Shown one piece after another: positions 9,490 to 18,703 of a DNA stretch of 25,963 nucleotides. The stretch spans positions 1-25,963 of the forward strand of contig JAKEKT010000179.1 of assembly GCA_021495925.1 (NCBI GenBank). The letters are read 5' to 3'. Under the pieces are notes generated by a model. That model worked only from the letters and a program-made list of their open reading frames with translations, made no database searches and was not told the origin of the DNA. This stretch comes from Diplodia intermedia. Taxonomy: Eukaryota > Ascomycota > Dothideomycetes > Botryosphaeriales > Botryosphaeriaceae. A program made the translations under genes and the position numbers. Numbering within the stretch: the first letter of the stretch is position 1; the number at the start of each line of letters is the position of its first letter.

Positions 9490-10068
9490 GGCTTCCCGTC
9501 CGCTCAGCCGTACTCAAGCTGCGAACCGGCCGATTAGTACTCAAGTGGGTGACCATTGGGGAATCCCGGCTGTTGTACGTTTTGTGTTTTGCATTTTGCC
9601 TTTTTTGGACAAACGTTTTGTGGGCGCGCCGCACTGACCGCTGCCAAGCGAATGGTCCGAATGTTGCACTTAACATACCAGCAGATAACATGTTGCGGTA
9701 CCGTGCCGTATGATAAGATACTATTTTAAAGCAAAAAGGAGTGTTTCAATATCGCCTGTAGCATCGTGCTACAATGAATGAGCACGAACCAAGCGTGTAC
9801 ATGCCGGACTATCAACAGTTCGATGTCGCACTATTCTGCCAGTGCTTCTACTTGTCCATAGAAACCCATAGTATGTGATATAAATCACTGTATCGGATCA
9901 CAGCGAAATCAGACAAAAAAAAAAAAAAAGAGAAAAAGGCCACATCACCGCCCCATACGTACCAGTTCATACAAATAATAACGTCTTTCCCCACTTTCCA
10001 CCACACACATCCTCCCCCTCCTTGGAAACAACTCCCTTCTTGTCTTGTCAACTCCTTCTTCAGCGTCT
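9490..10068. other. Convergent intergenic spacer with poly-A tract
   Basis: Lies between the 3' end of the plus-strand disrupted gene and the 3' end of the minus-strand P450. No gene is seen. It contains a run of 15 A at 9915-9929, followed by further A-rich sequence. The P450 3' untranslated region is presumably within its right half. Confidence 0.5.
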
Positions 10069-12047
10069 TTACAACTCGATCTCCGGCTCCCTCTTCCTTA
10101 CCCAAATCTTCGCCGCCGGGTCCGGCATCCACTCGGAATCGCGCAGGCTCTTGAGCGGCGGCTCGCCCTCGAACTTCCAGTCGTACTTGAGCAGCAGGTG
10201 CGCCATGGCGATCTTGATCTCGTTGCTCGCGAAGAAGCGGCCGGGACAGGCGTGTTGGCCTTTTTTGGATCAAAAAGAAACCAGACGTCAATTGACAAAC
10301 ACAACAAGGAGGGAGAGAGAGAGCGAGAGAGAGAGAGGGAATTGCTCACCGTGACCGAACCCCAAATGCTCGGGCGAGGTGGTGACGAACTGCCAGCGGT
10401 GCTCGCTGCCGGGCTGCTCGCGCCTGTCGAGGAAGCGGCGGCCGTCGAACGTGGCGGCGTCGGGCCCGTAGAAGTCGGGGTCCTTCATGTGCCAGGTCGG
10501 GATGGCGACGTGCGTGCCCGCGGCCAGGTGCGTGCCGTCGGAGAGGGTGACGGGGGCCGTGACGCGACGGGTCATGGAAACTTTGCTCCGAGAGTCAGAT
10601 GGTTGTGCATCGTAGTTTCGTCTTGTGGGGATCAAACGGTTTGGGGTAGATGATGTGGGAAGGTTGTATGTGTCCAAGTGTGCGCGCAGGGATAGGGAGA
10701 GTGTGTGTATGTACTTACATGCGCCGATGACGTGCATCCTCTGGGCCTCCTTCATGCAGCTGTCCAGCAGCCTCATCTTATATAGGCTCGTCTTCTTCCA
10801 CCCGCCATCCTCGGCGATGACGTCGACAATCTCCCTGCGCAGGTCGTCGATGAAGGCCGGGTTGGCGGTGAGTTCCCACAGCAGCGACGTGATCATGCCG
10901 GAGGTGGTGTGGATGGCGGCGAACGCCAGCGCCATCTGGGCGAGGACGATGTCGTACGGCTCGTCCGCGGCGTGCTCGTCCATCCACTCGATGGCGTCGG
11001 CCGGCTTGTGCGGCTTGCCGCCGGCGAGCAGCTCGTCGCGGCGGGCGCGCTTGCGCTGGGCGACCTCGGGCTCGATGATGCGGCGGGCGTCGGCGATCTT
11101 GCGCTGCAGCTGGCCGAACTCGGGCGACGCGGCGTGCACGAGGCGGCGCAGGAACGGCGGCCACCGCCGCAGCGTGCGCGCCGCCTGGAAGCCGTCGGCC
11201 GTGTACGTGATGGACAGCGTCAGCCACTCCTCGTTGCGGCAGAGCGGCTCGCCCAGGAAGACCTTGGCCGAGAGCCGGGCCGCTATCTTGGCCGCGACGG
11301 GCACCCAGGTCACGCTGCGCCATTCTTTGGCCGTGACGTCTGGCAGAAGAATGTTGAGGATGTAGTTGGTCTCCTCGGAGAGGCTTTCCGTGATGCTTCC
11401 TGGTTGTGTGTCAGATGAGCAGCAAGGCATGTGTTCTTGGATATAAGGGGCTCACCCAATGCCTGTGTCAAGTTCTGCCTTATAGACCTCACGAAGACAT
11501 CATGTTCGGAAATGCCGGATCCGAAAGGTTCCAGTCCTTTGAACATTGGCAAGAAGACCTATCGGCATCAGCATAGAACTGGGAAGGGGAGCTAAATGCT
11601 TACCCGCTCAATGGCGAGCATGAATGATAGGCGATCATCGTTGCGGATTTCCTGCGCCATGTCCGGGGACAGCACAATCATCGGGCCGACGTCCGAAAAG
11701 ACCTGGAACGGCTTCCCGTTGTACTGCCAGACGAATCAGTGGGTGCCAAGGGGTTACAGGCTCAAGTGTTGTGACTTGGCAGCGGGGAGAGTGGGGAGGG
11801 TGCAAGCGCTTACTTTGTGGAACCCGTCTTTCAAGATTTCGTTGGCGTGGGCGGTCATGCGCTCTTTTGATTTCGTGTTGAACCATTCTCCCTTCTGCTT
11901 GCCGATGAGGGGGAAGCCTGGGTAGGGTCGTTCATCCTGAGCCCAGTGCCAGAGTAGTGTGGCGAGAACAATGACAGCACCGAAGAGGTAGGGGGTGCCA
12001 ACCTGGAATGGTTGCGCGAAATCGAACAGGACCGTGTCTGTGGGCAT
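10069..12047 (-). CDS. Cytochrome P450 monooxygenase (six exons, 519 aa)
   Basis: Membrane-bound, haem-thiolate monooxygenase, presumably in the endoplasmic reticulum and fed by NADPH-P450 reductase. Exons 11814-12047, 11604-11723, 11456-11558, 10719-11399, 10350-10580 and 10069-10259; introns of 90, 45, 56, 138 and 90 nt; all phases fit. Features in order are an N-terminal anchor (about residues 18-36), a Pro-rich hinge (RPYPGFPLIGK), I-helix AFAAIHTTSG at 311-320, K-helix ExxR (E370-R373), FDGRRF (the PERF-like region), and haem loop FGHGQHACPGRFF with the ligand Cys461. The general shape resembles fungal terpenoid P450s of the ent-kaurene oxidase type (CYP503/CYP68-like), but the substrate cannot be read from the sequence and no terpene or polyketide synthase is next to it. 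The 138-nt fourth intron is in frame and stop-free; the fifth intron splits the haem-loop codon for Gly457 and carries a GA/CT microsatellite. Both use AAG acceptors. Confidence 0.92.
10313..10338. repeat. GA/CT microsatellite inside P450 intron 5
   Basis: An imperfect GA dinucleotide run (one GC interruption) of about 26 bp. On the coding (minus) strand it is a CT tract beginning about 11 nt after the 5' splice site of the intron that interrupts the haem-binding loop. Length variation here could affect splicing of the last exon. Confidence 0.8.
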
Positions 12048-12998
12048 GTTGTCGGAACAGGGACGACGGGGAGAGACGGAGAGACGAAAGGGAAGTGTCG
12101 AGAGGGGTCTGCTGGGTTAAATGCAAACTGATATGCGACCAATGGAGCAATACGCGTAAAGTGCCGGTAAGCTCACTCGCGTGGAAATGGAGTGGCAGTG
12201 TCATCCTTGTCGCCACGCAACCTGCCGTAAACAGCAGCAGCCAACGTTACGCAAAGATGGGCGTCCCTTACAAGTGTGCCGTGTTCCAGGTCGACAGAGG
12301 CCCAGGTCAGCATGGCTGCCTATTTGTGGCTTACCGACTTCGTCCTGGGATAGCCGTAGAATATTCCCGTCCGTGTATAGTGTGCCGTTCCTATGGCGCG
12401 CGGGAAGTAGTTTAGTATGTTGTGGGCGCCCGCCCATTCTCACCGGACCGTCAGCGTGGCACCGTAGCTGACTTGGCATAAGCGCGAGCCGTTCCATCAT
12501 CATCACCACCAGCGGATTCGACCGGGATTCGCGGTCGCCGTCATGACGACGAGAGGAAACGACGCCGACATTCCTGCCTTGGCTTCGCTTTCGCTTTGGG
12601 CCATGCAGATGCCCCTCGGCCCGCCTGTACGTGCAACATGCTGCCTTAGCCGCGCTACACAGCCTTCATGCCGGCGACCAATATACCCGGCTTCCGGCTG
12701 TCCGGTCTTTGAGAATCCTCGGGCCCGGAACCCGCTGGCTTTAAACTGCTAAGGGCGTATAGCACACTCTAGAGGCAAAGCGGAGACAAAATGAATGCTT
12801 CAAAGGGTATCATTTCTATGGGAATTAATCATTAAATATCTTAGTGGTTTTGGCCGTATAATCTTCTTCTTTTCATGCGCAAAGAGCCAAGGAGAACGCT
12901 TCGAATGGGGAGTCATCGTAATGCGGAACCTTCCGTCCACTTGCTCCAAATGGCTTTTTCTGCAATGTTATACGTTTCCTGCTCGCGCTTCTTCAATC
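12048..12998. other. Intergenic, holds the P450 promoter
   Basis: About 950 bp with no recognisable gene. The left part must contain the P450 promoter and 5' leader (minus strand); the right part probably holds the 3' untranslated region of the four-helix membrane protein. The region from about 12740 to 12990 is AT-richer. ORFs such as 12008-12415 plus and 12201-12509 minus overlap each other and show no family features. Confidence 0.5.
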
Positions 12999-14259
12999 CT
13001 ACGCCGGATCCTGCGACGGACCCTGCGCAGGAGCCCTCGCCGGAGCCTTCGCCGCCGCTGGGGGCGCACGTGGCGCTGGAGAATAGAACTCTTGGATAGG
13101 CGGAAGAGTAGGGTCCATCGTCTGACCTTGAGGGTTGCCGCCCCTCATCATTGGCTGGCCCTGAGGGGGATAACCCCTCATCATTGGCGCGCCGTGGGGG
13201 TGATAACCTCCTCCTCCTCCTGCCATCATCGCCGGCGCCGGTCTGACAAGCTGACCGCTCTGGACCATCTCCTGCACAATCCGCTCCGCCGCGTATTTAA
13301 CCGTGAGCGACTGCTTCGACTTGTTGCGACGGTTGGTGTCGACGCATGCCCAGACGAAGGTGATGAAGTGCAGAACCGTACAGATGAAGGTGAAGATGAC
13401 GCCGACCAGGAGGATGCGGGCTAGGTACTCGGCCTGGTAAAATGCTTTCTTTGTTTCGCAGCTGGACCAGCCCGTGCAGTCTTGCGGATCGTAGGTGCAC
13501 GTCCGGTCGGATGAATCATAAACGTAGTCTTCCGAGCCGCAGTAGTAAGAACTGCGGTAAGAACTGCTGCTGCTGCTGCTGCCGTACCAGTCATCGAAGG
13601 TTTCAGGATCGGTTGTTCCGCTGTCGAAGTATCCCCATATGCCGAAGAATCCAGTGAGAATGAGAGATAGCCAAAGCACGAGGTCAATACCAACGGCTAC
13701 ACCAGGGTGAACGGGACGCTTGTTGCAGCACACGATAGCCACGCAAATGATGTTGAAGATGATGGAGCATATCAACTGTAAGACGCATTAGAAAGCCTGT
13801 CGCTCGAAAGGAAGAAGCTGTGGTCCTTACTGGAATGGAGAGTGCGCCGATCCAAGAACCGATTGAGTAGTAGTAGTTGTTGCTCCACGACGCTCTTCCT
13901 CCCTGCACGCCTGCCCAGACCAAGGTGCTCATGCCAATGATGGCGCACCCGAGGGTGATCAGACGAAGGCCAAACTTCCAGGCCCAGTGATCTTCTTCGA
14001 TGCGGAAACGAGCCAACCTGCCGCCTGACTCTTCGTCTGCAGGGCCGGTGGCGCTATGTACTGTAGTTCCATTGGGAGCATCCGAAGGCGTAGCTGCGGG
14101 GGCCGGGGTTGTACGGGGAGCATCAGGTGCCGAAGCGGGAGGAGCCGAGGCGTCATTGGCTGGGGTAGGGGTGGGGCTGGGGCTGGAAGCGGCTTGAGGA
14201 GCAGCAGGAGCGGTGGAGCCCGAGGCAGGTGTTGCCGTGTTGGCCGAGTTGTCCGCCAT
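12999..14259 (-). CDS. Four-transmembrane protein with low-complexity tails (two exons, 401 aa)
   Basis: Uncharacterised integral membrane protein. Exons 13831-14259 and 12999-13775, with one 55-nt intron (GTAAGG...TTACAG, phase 0). I start at the ATG at 14259 (ATCATGGCG). An in-frame ATG at 14355 would add 32 residues with no family-like character. Residues 2-80 are Ala/Pro/Ser/Thr-rich and probably cytosolic. Predicted helices lie at about 97-117, 138-160, 169-191 and 262-286. The loop between helices 3 and 4 has a seven-Ser run and four Cys (222, 236, 243, 249) that could form disulfides on the lumenal or outer side. The C-terminal tail is Gly/Pro/Met-rich, with two similar blocks (APMMRGYPPQGQ and QPMMRGGNPQGQ) and an Ala/Pro end. 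The four-helix plan recalls MARVEL or tetraspan-like proteins, but I see no diagnostic signature. Confidence 0.82.
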
Positions 14260-15183
14260 GATGGGGAAGAAAGACAGAGGTTGTGGGGTTGCGCCAAGAA
14301 AATGCAAACAACGAAGGTCGGTCGGGAGTCGCACAGAATTAAGTATGGGAAGCAAAGCGACGAGGAGCGAAAGCCAAGCAAATATAACCAGGCAACAGAC
14401 GGGTCAAGCCATGCGAAAGAGGGCGCTACCGGCAGGCTGGCAATGGGGTCACCACAGCCGTGGCCGGGCTACGGCCAATACGCCACTGATGCCTGGCGCT
14501 ACCAGCGCGATGCGGCGAAAAACGGTCGCATGGCACACGCCACACGCACCGCGACTCCACCGGAGGTGGAATTAGGGAGGAAGTGTGCGCTGGATTCGTC
14601 CTCTGCGACCGGAAGGATTGAGGACCGGGCAAAGCGAGAGCGAGGCGAGATTTGGCTGTAGGCAGGAACCCGCGCCGGTGCTATTTACGGGGGTGCCAAG
14701 CTCACCTGGACTGCTCGCTAACCGGCGTCGCTAGCCGCCTTGGGTCAATTATATAGGGGTCGGGCCGCATGGTGGTTCGTGAGCGTTGTGGTGTGAGAGG
14801 AAGCGGCCGAGGCTGAAGCAGAAGGAATCGGCCCTGGTTGGCCGGGATTTGACGCAGAGACGGAAATTGCCCTTTCGACCGTGCCGCCGTCTAAGCTTGT
14901 AACTAAGCTTGAACGTCCTCAAGCCAAGCTCATCCAACGATTGATGTTTGTAAAAATCTCTGGTGGTAGTGAGGGTGATTAGGCAGGGCGGCGGTTGCAC
15001 TACTCCATGATCGTATCCGTAGGCACTCACTACGACGTGGCAAACAGTTCCCTCGCCGGTCGGGCGCAAATTCTTACCCTTGCACGCTCGCTCCTACGGC
15101 GTCGACTGTCAGTTGCATGCTGGACAGGCCGGCCAGTCCACGTCCTGGTCAGGTTATCCCGGCTTCTCTTCCTCCACCAACTC
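14260..15183. promoter_or_regulatory. Intergenic, upstream of the four-helix protein
   Basis: About 920 bp. The left part is the promoter and leader of the minus-strand membrane protein. An AT-rich word ATTATATAGG at about 14748-14757 could be a TATA element on either strand but is not at an obvious distance from a start codon. The right end is probably the 3' untranslated region of the DUF202 gene. No gene is recognised. Confidence 0.45.
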
Positions 15184-15669
15184 TCACGCCTCCTCCGCCT
15201 TCCCTCTCCCATTCCTATCCCGCACCGCACTCCAATAAACGCCCCCAGCCACCCCCGCAACCGCCACCCCCAACACGCCCGCGCCATAGTACGCCGGCTT
15301 GAACAAGCCCCTCTCCAGCAACCTCATGTTTTCAAAATACCTGCTCGTGCCGTACGCGATGCAGCCCGTCCCCGTCCCTAGCAGCGAGCCCACCAGCACA
15401 TTGGACGACTCCTTGAACGAACTGCTGCTGCCACCTCCCCCCTTGTCCCCCGTCCCGCGGTCGGCGGCATCCGGCGTCCTTTTTGTTGCGGCCAGCAGTT
15501 CGGTCAGGTCGAGCTGCGAGAAGCGCTCGATGGCGATGCCGAGCGCGACGAAGCCGAGGCCGGTGCGCAGCCAGGCGAGGAAGGTGCGCTCCGAGGCGAG
15601 GTGGTCGCGCGCCACGGAGCCCGTGTTCCGGTAGACGGGCCCGCGCAGGAGGGCCAGCGAGGCGCGCAT
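15184..15669 (-). CDS. DUF202 (YidH-like) membrane protein, 161 aa
   Basis: Small intronless membrane protein of the DUF202 family, which occurs in bacteria (YidH-like) and fungi and is a component of some vacuolar VTC-like proteins; its own role is unknown. The hallmark is ARDHLASERTFLAWLRTGLG at residues 20-39, matching the family's ARTFLAWLRT core, running into helix 1 (31-49). Helix 2 is at about 91-107 (VLVGSLLGTGTGCIAYG) and helix 3 at about 126-147. Residues 62-90 form a Gly/Ser-rich loop. The ATG at 15669 is the first in frame, and length and topology agree with the family. It stands alone between two spacers, oriented like its neighbours. Confidence 0.88.
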   Translation of the reverse strand: MRASLALLRGPVYRNTGSVARDHLASERTFLAWLRTGLGFVALGIAIERFSQLDLTELLAATKRTPDAADRGTGDKGGGGSSSSFKESSNVLVGSLLGTGTGCIAYGTSRYFENMRLLERGLFKPAYYGAGVLGVAVAGVAGGVYWSAVRDRNGRGKAEEA

Positions 15670-16362
15670 GATCGTTGTTGTCGTCGAGAGCTGTGCGGAT
15701 TATTGCGCGCCGGCGGATGGTGGGGGGTGGGGTGTGTGCGGGCGTGACGTCTGCGACGGGCGTGGACGGGGGGAAGCCCCTACGCCGAGGGTCGGGTGTG
15801 TCGATCGAAACGGGGGATGATCGAGGTCGATTGATGGGACGGACGGATGGCACGATGGATGGTTGGCTCCTGTAAGGATGACGTGAAGTTTTTGAGAGGG
15901 ATCATATGCCACTTGGGCAGATCGGCAGCCGTGGAGCCCCGGATGACGAGCGCCAAGGGTGAGCCGTGCTTAGCCCGCGTGTAGGCGATTGACGCCTCTG
16001 CTACTTCTCTATTGTCAGACCCGACGTTTTGAATATGGCCATAATGGCGAATCGGCTGGTCGAGGTACGATGGACGATATAGTCATATCTGCTTCAGTTC
16101 ACATTAGCACTTTGGGGAACTGTACGAGTGATATGGCCGTTAGATCAGACGGTCTAACTATTGTACATATGGTACAGATCTACTCTAGGAAGTCTTCGCA
16201 AATCCCTGCTAATAGGCATCGCTAAACCCAACGTCAACCTCGCCAACCGCAGCGCAAGCCTTTCTCGCCACTTCCAGCAGGCTACGCACCACTCACTCCC
16301 ACAGCTCAAAGCTTTTTTGAGCTTTCACAATGGTACTAGGGCCATCTTATCCGCCTTCCCGA
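15670..16362. other. Intergenic between DUF202 start and sterol reductase 3' end
   Basis: About 690 bp without a recognisable gene. The left part should hold the DUF202 promoter (minus strand). The stretch from about 16000 is AT-richer and shows no coding features. Confidence 0.5.
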
Positions 16363-18103
16363 TTACCAGATCCCCGGAACAAGCCTCCAGCGCACGGCGT
16401 TGCAGTACTTGGTCCACTGCTCGCCATACTTGGTGCGGCAACGCGCCTCATCTCTGAAGCAACGATGGACAAGAATGCACGTCATAAAGATGGCGTAGGT
16501 CCAGGGAATGAGGTTCCGCGTACCGCAGACAGCGCACATGGAGTAGGAAAGCATCAGGTCGCCCACGTAGTTGCAATGGCGCGAAATGCCCCACCAGCCT
16601 ATCCGTTATCAGCATACATTCCTAGCCAATCATCGCAATGCGGTAAATGCCAAGCGGCATGTGCTGCCTTCCGGATTGACGTGAGTGGTTAGAATTCACT
16701 TACCCGAAAGCAGCAAAAGCGTCTGGTGATCACGCCCGTCAGCTGTCTTGAAACGGCACCGCATGACCTTTGCCTTTTTGCCCCAGATGATACACTCTCC
16801 GTTGGTGCGCCGCACGATGTCCTTCTGGAAATTGACCGAGCGGAAAAGTGCGTAGCCCGAAACACCGACGGTGAAAATCAATGCCGCCGCCCAGGGAGAA
16901 AGCTGGACCGGGTAGCGCGCGAGATATTGCGACTGCAAAGTATACATGGTCGGCAACCAGACGGCAGATCCCCATGCGAGGTAGAACCCGAAGTGATCAT
17001 GGCAGATGTCAATCGTTCGGAGGTACCTGACGGGGTTGGTAAATCAAGTCGTTTGCCAAGTGGTTGCACGGCACTCACCAGCTCTCATTGATGAAGAAAT
17101 CAACCACATACATGACGTGGAAAATGTCAACAATGATGATGGAGTTGGTAATATAACCGTGCCTCTGGTATTGCAGCGCGGTGTAGGACAGGTCGCTTTG
17201 AACTGAATCAGCTTTTTGGAACGACCGGAGTTTAATGCTTGTTCAGCAGAATGCCTACATGAGAGTCCAGGCAATGATTCCCGGACGACCGTTGTGGAAA
17301 AGCTTCCAATCCCAGGTCTTACCAAAGCGCGGATTGAATTCAATGCCCATGAGAAAGTCGTAAAGGGCAGATCCTGCACCTGCTCAGTTCTCCGCGACAC
17401 ACCAAAAGCTTGCTCTAGAACGTTGGATATAGTTACCACTGAAATTACGGTCCTCGGCATAGGATGGGGCATAGTGCGCTTTCACGTAGGCTATGCACGA
17501 CAAAGAGTAGCCGTAGATGTTATAGATAACAACCAGCCCCTCCCAATTCTTGGCGATGAATGCAGGATCAAGGACCCCGGAGAAGGCGGCAACAGCGTAG
17601 AGCGCCACGGTAATCTGCCAGGCCAATAGTCCGTTGGTGTGGTACTCAAGCAGATTTCCAGCGGCAGTCAGCTGGCCTGTGCTTCTTCCGGGCAGGACCG
17701 TGTAGAGAAAGGCCTGGAAGAGGATCCAAGCAAAATAAGCCAAGCTTGTGCGTAAGCTCGCCGCCGGGGCGAACTCCTTCGCAAACGTGGCCAGACCAAG
17801 CTCTTGCAGGGCAAACGAGGCGGTAATCAGAGAGCCGTTGAAGTGCTCGAGGGCGATCCATGTCAAGATCACTAGCGAAGGGGGGACGGTGATCATGAAG
17901 ATGCATGCTGCACCCGAGAGCCAGGACTTGCGCTTGCGACGCCAGGAGAGGTTTGCGTTTGCAGAAGGGTGAGGAGAGCGGGCAGGGGAGCGTCGGCGGA
18001 GGTCCTGCGGGTCTGTGGCCTTGAGCCGTGACTTGGGCTTGCTGCCCACAACGGCACCAAGCCATTGCCAGCGCTCGGGCGTAGTCGCAAGTTCGATGTT
18101 CAT
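16363..18103 (-). CDS. 7-dehydrocholesterol reductase-like sterol reductase (five exons, 485 aa)
   Basis: Polytopic endoplasmic-reticulum sterol reductase of the ERG4/ERG24/DHCR7 family. Family members use NADPH to reduce ring or side-chain double bonds; DHCR7 reduces the C7-C8 bond. Exons 17437-18103, 17259-17373, 17079-17195, 16704-17026 and 16363-16598; introns of 63, 63, 52 and 105 nt; all phases agree. DHCR7-type blocks are YDFLMGIEFNPRFGKTWDWK (227-246), FHNGRPGIIAWTLIDLS (248-264), WYLRTIDICHDHFGFYLAWG (300-319), RRTNGECIIWGKKAKV, a WWGISRHCNYVGDLM block (409-423), HRCFRDEARCRTKYG and a C-terminal RLVPGIW. The HNGRPG motif and the long match to animal and plant DHCR7 separate it from ERG24 and ERG4. 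The second acceptor is CAAAG, chosen because it alone preserves WTLIDLS. Residues 1-55 are a basic N-terminal extension. The gene is divergent from the b561 gene. Confidence 0.9.
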
Positions 18104-18703
18104 GGGGGACGGTGTTGAGGAGAGGAGTGTTCGTGGCGGCGGGACCCTGAGGCCGAAGAACAAGCCCACGCGCTCGACTCATGTGGCGCTAAGGAAGTCC
18201 GGCTTCGCCTGGCTGACGCAATTGACGGACTCAAAGAGGCATCAACAGTGCTGCGAGGCCCAGGCGAGCGGTGTGCGGCTTGCACATGGCGCGGTCCGGG
18301 TGCTTGGCTGGAATGCAGGCACCCGGACGCTACTGCTGCGAGGCTCTCGGGCCCCTGCCTCGCCCCGGAAACGGCGTGAAGCTGTCTCGCGATGCAAGAA
18401 AGAAGCTCGCGGCCGAGTCTAGCGACGCGACGGTATGTATTGCGCCGGGCGTGATTGGCTGCGAAGCGAGCCATGGGCGGCGGACCGAGGCGCAGGGCCC
18501 AGCTCAGCCCAGCCGAGCCCCAGCTCAGTCAGCTCAGCTGCAAGGCGAGTGCTGTTGAGCGGCTCCCCGGCACGCCCTTGGCTCGTTGCAAGAATAGAGT
18601 ACGTGGCCGGGTTCGTGTTGTTGCTGATGACGGCGCTGCTAGGCTGCCTCTCCCCGCACAGCGCGACCGCGCAGCTGCAACACCGCACTCCTGCGACTTC
18701 ACC
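18104..18703. promoter_or_regulatory. Divergent promoter, sterol reductase / DOMON-b561
   Basis: 600 bp separating two divergent start codons. It contains three exact copies of CAGCTCAG (18500-18507, 18521-18528, 18530-18537) in a CAG/CCC-rich stretch. On the minus strand, CCAAT (complement of 18454-18458) overlaps ATCACGCCC (complement of 18447-18455), which is loosely like a sterol regulatory element. A minus-strand ATG at 18182 lies upstream of and out of frame with the reductase start; its ORF would overlap the gene if it is transcribed. Confidence 0.6.
18500..18537. repeat. Three CAGCTCAG motifs in the divergent promoter
   Basis: Exact octamers at 18500-18507, 18521-18528 and 18530-18537, all in the same orientation. 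Each holds CAGCT, close to an E-box-like half. They lie about 400 bp from the reductase start and 170 bp from the b561 start. Function is unknown; they may be simple GC-rich repetition. Confidence 0.55.

Noticed and set aside
10625..11365. 246-codon plus-strand ORF opposite the P450
   Set aside because: It spans P450 introns and exons in antisense and reads as Ser/Arg-rich shadow sequence.
14260..14355. In-frame upstream ATG for the four-helix protein
   Set aside because: It would add 32 residues without conserved character; the ATG at 14259 has a good initiation context and begins a typical N terminus.
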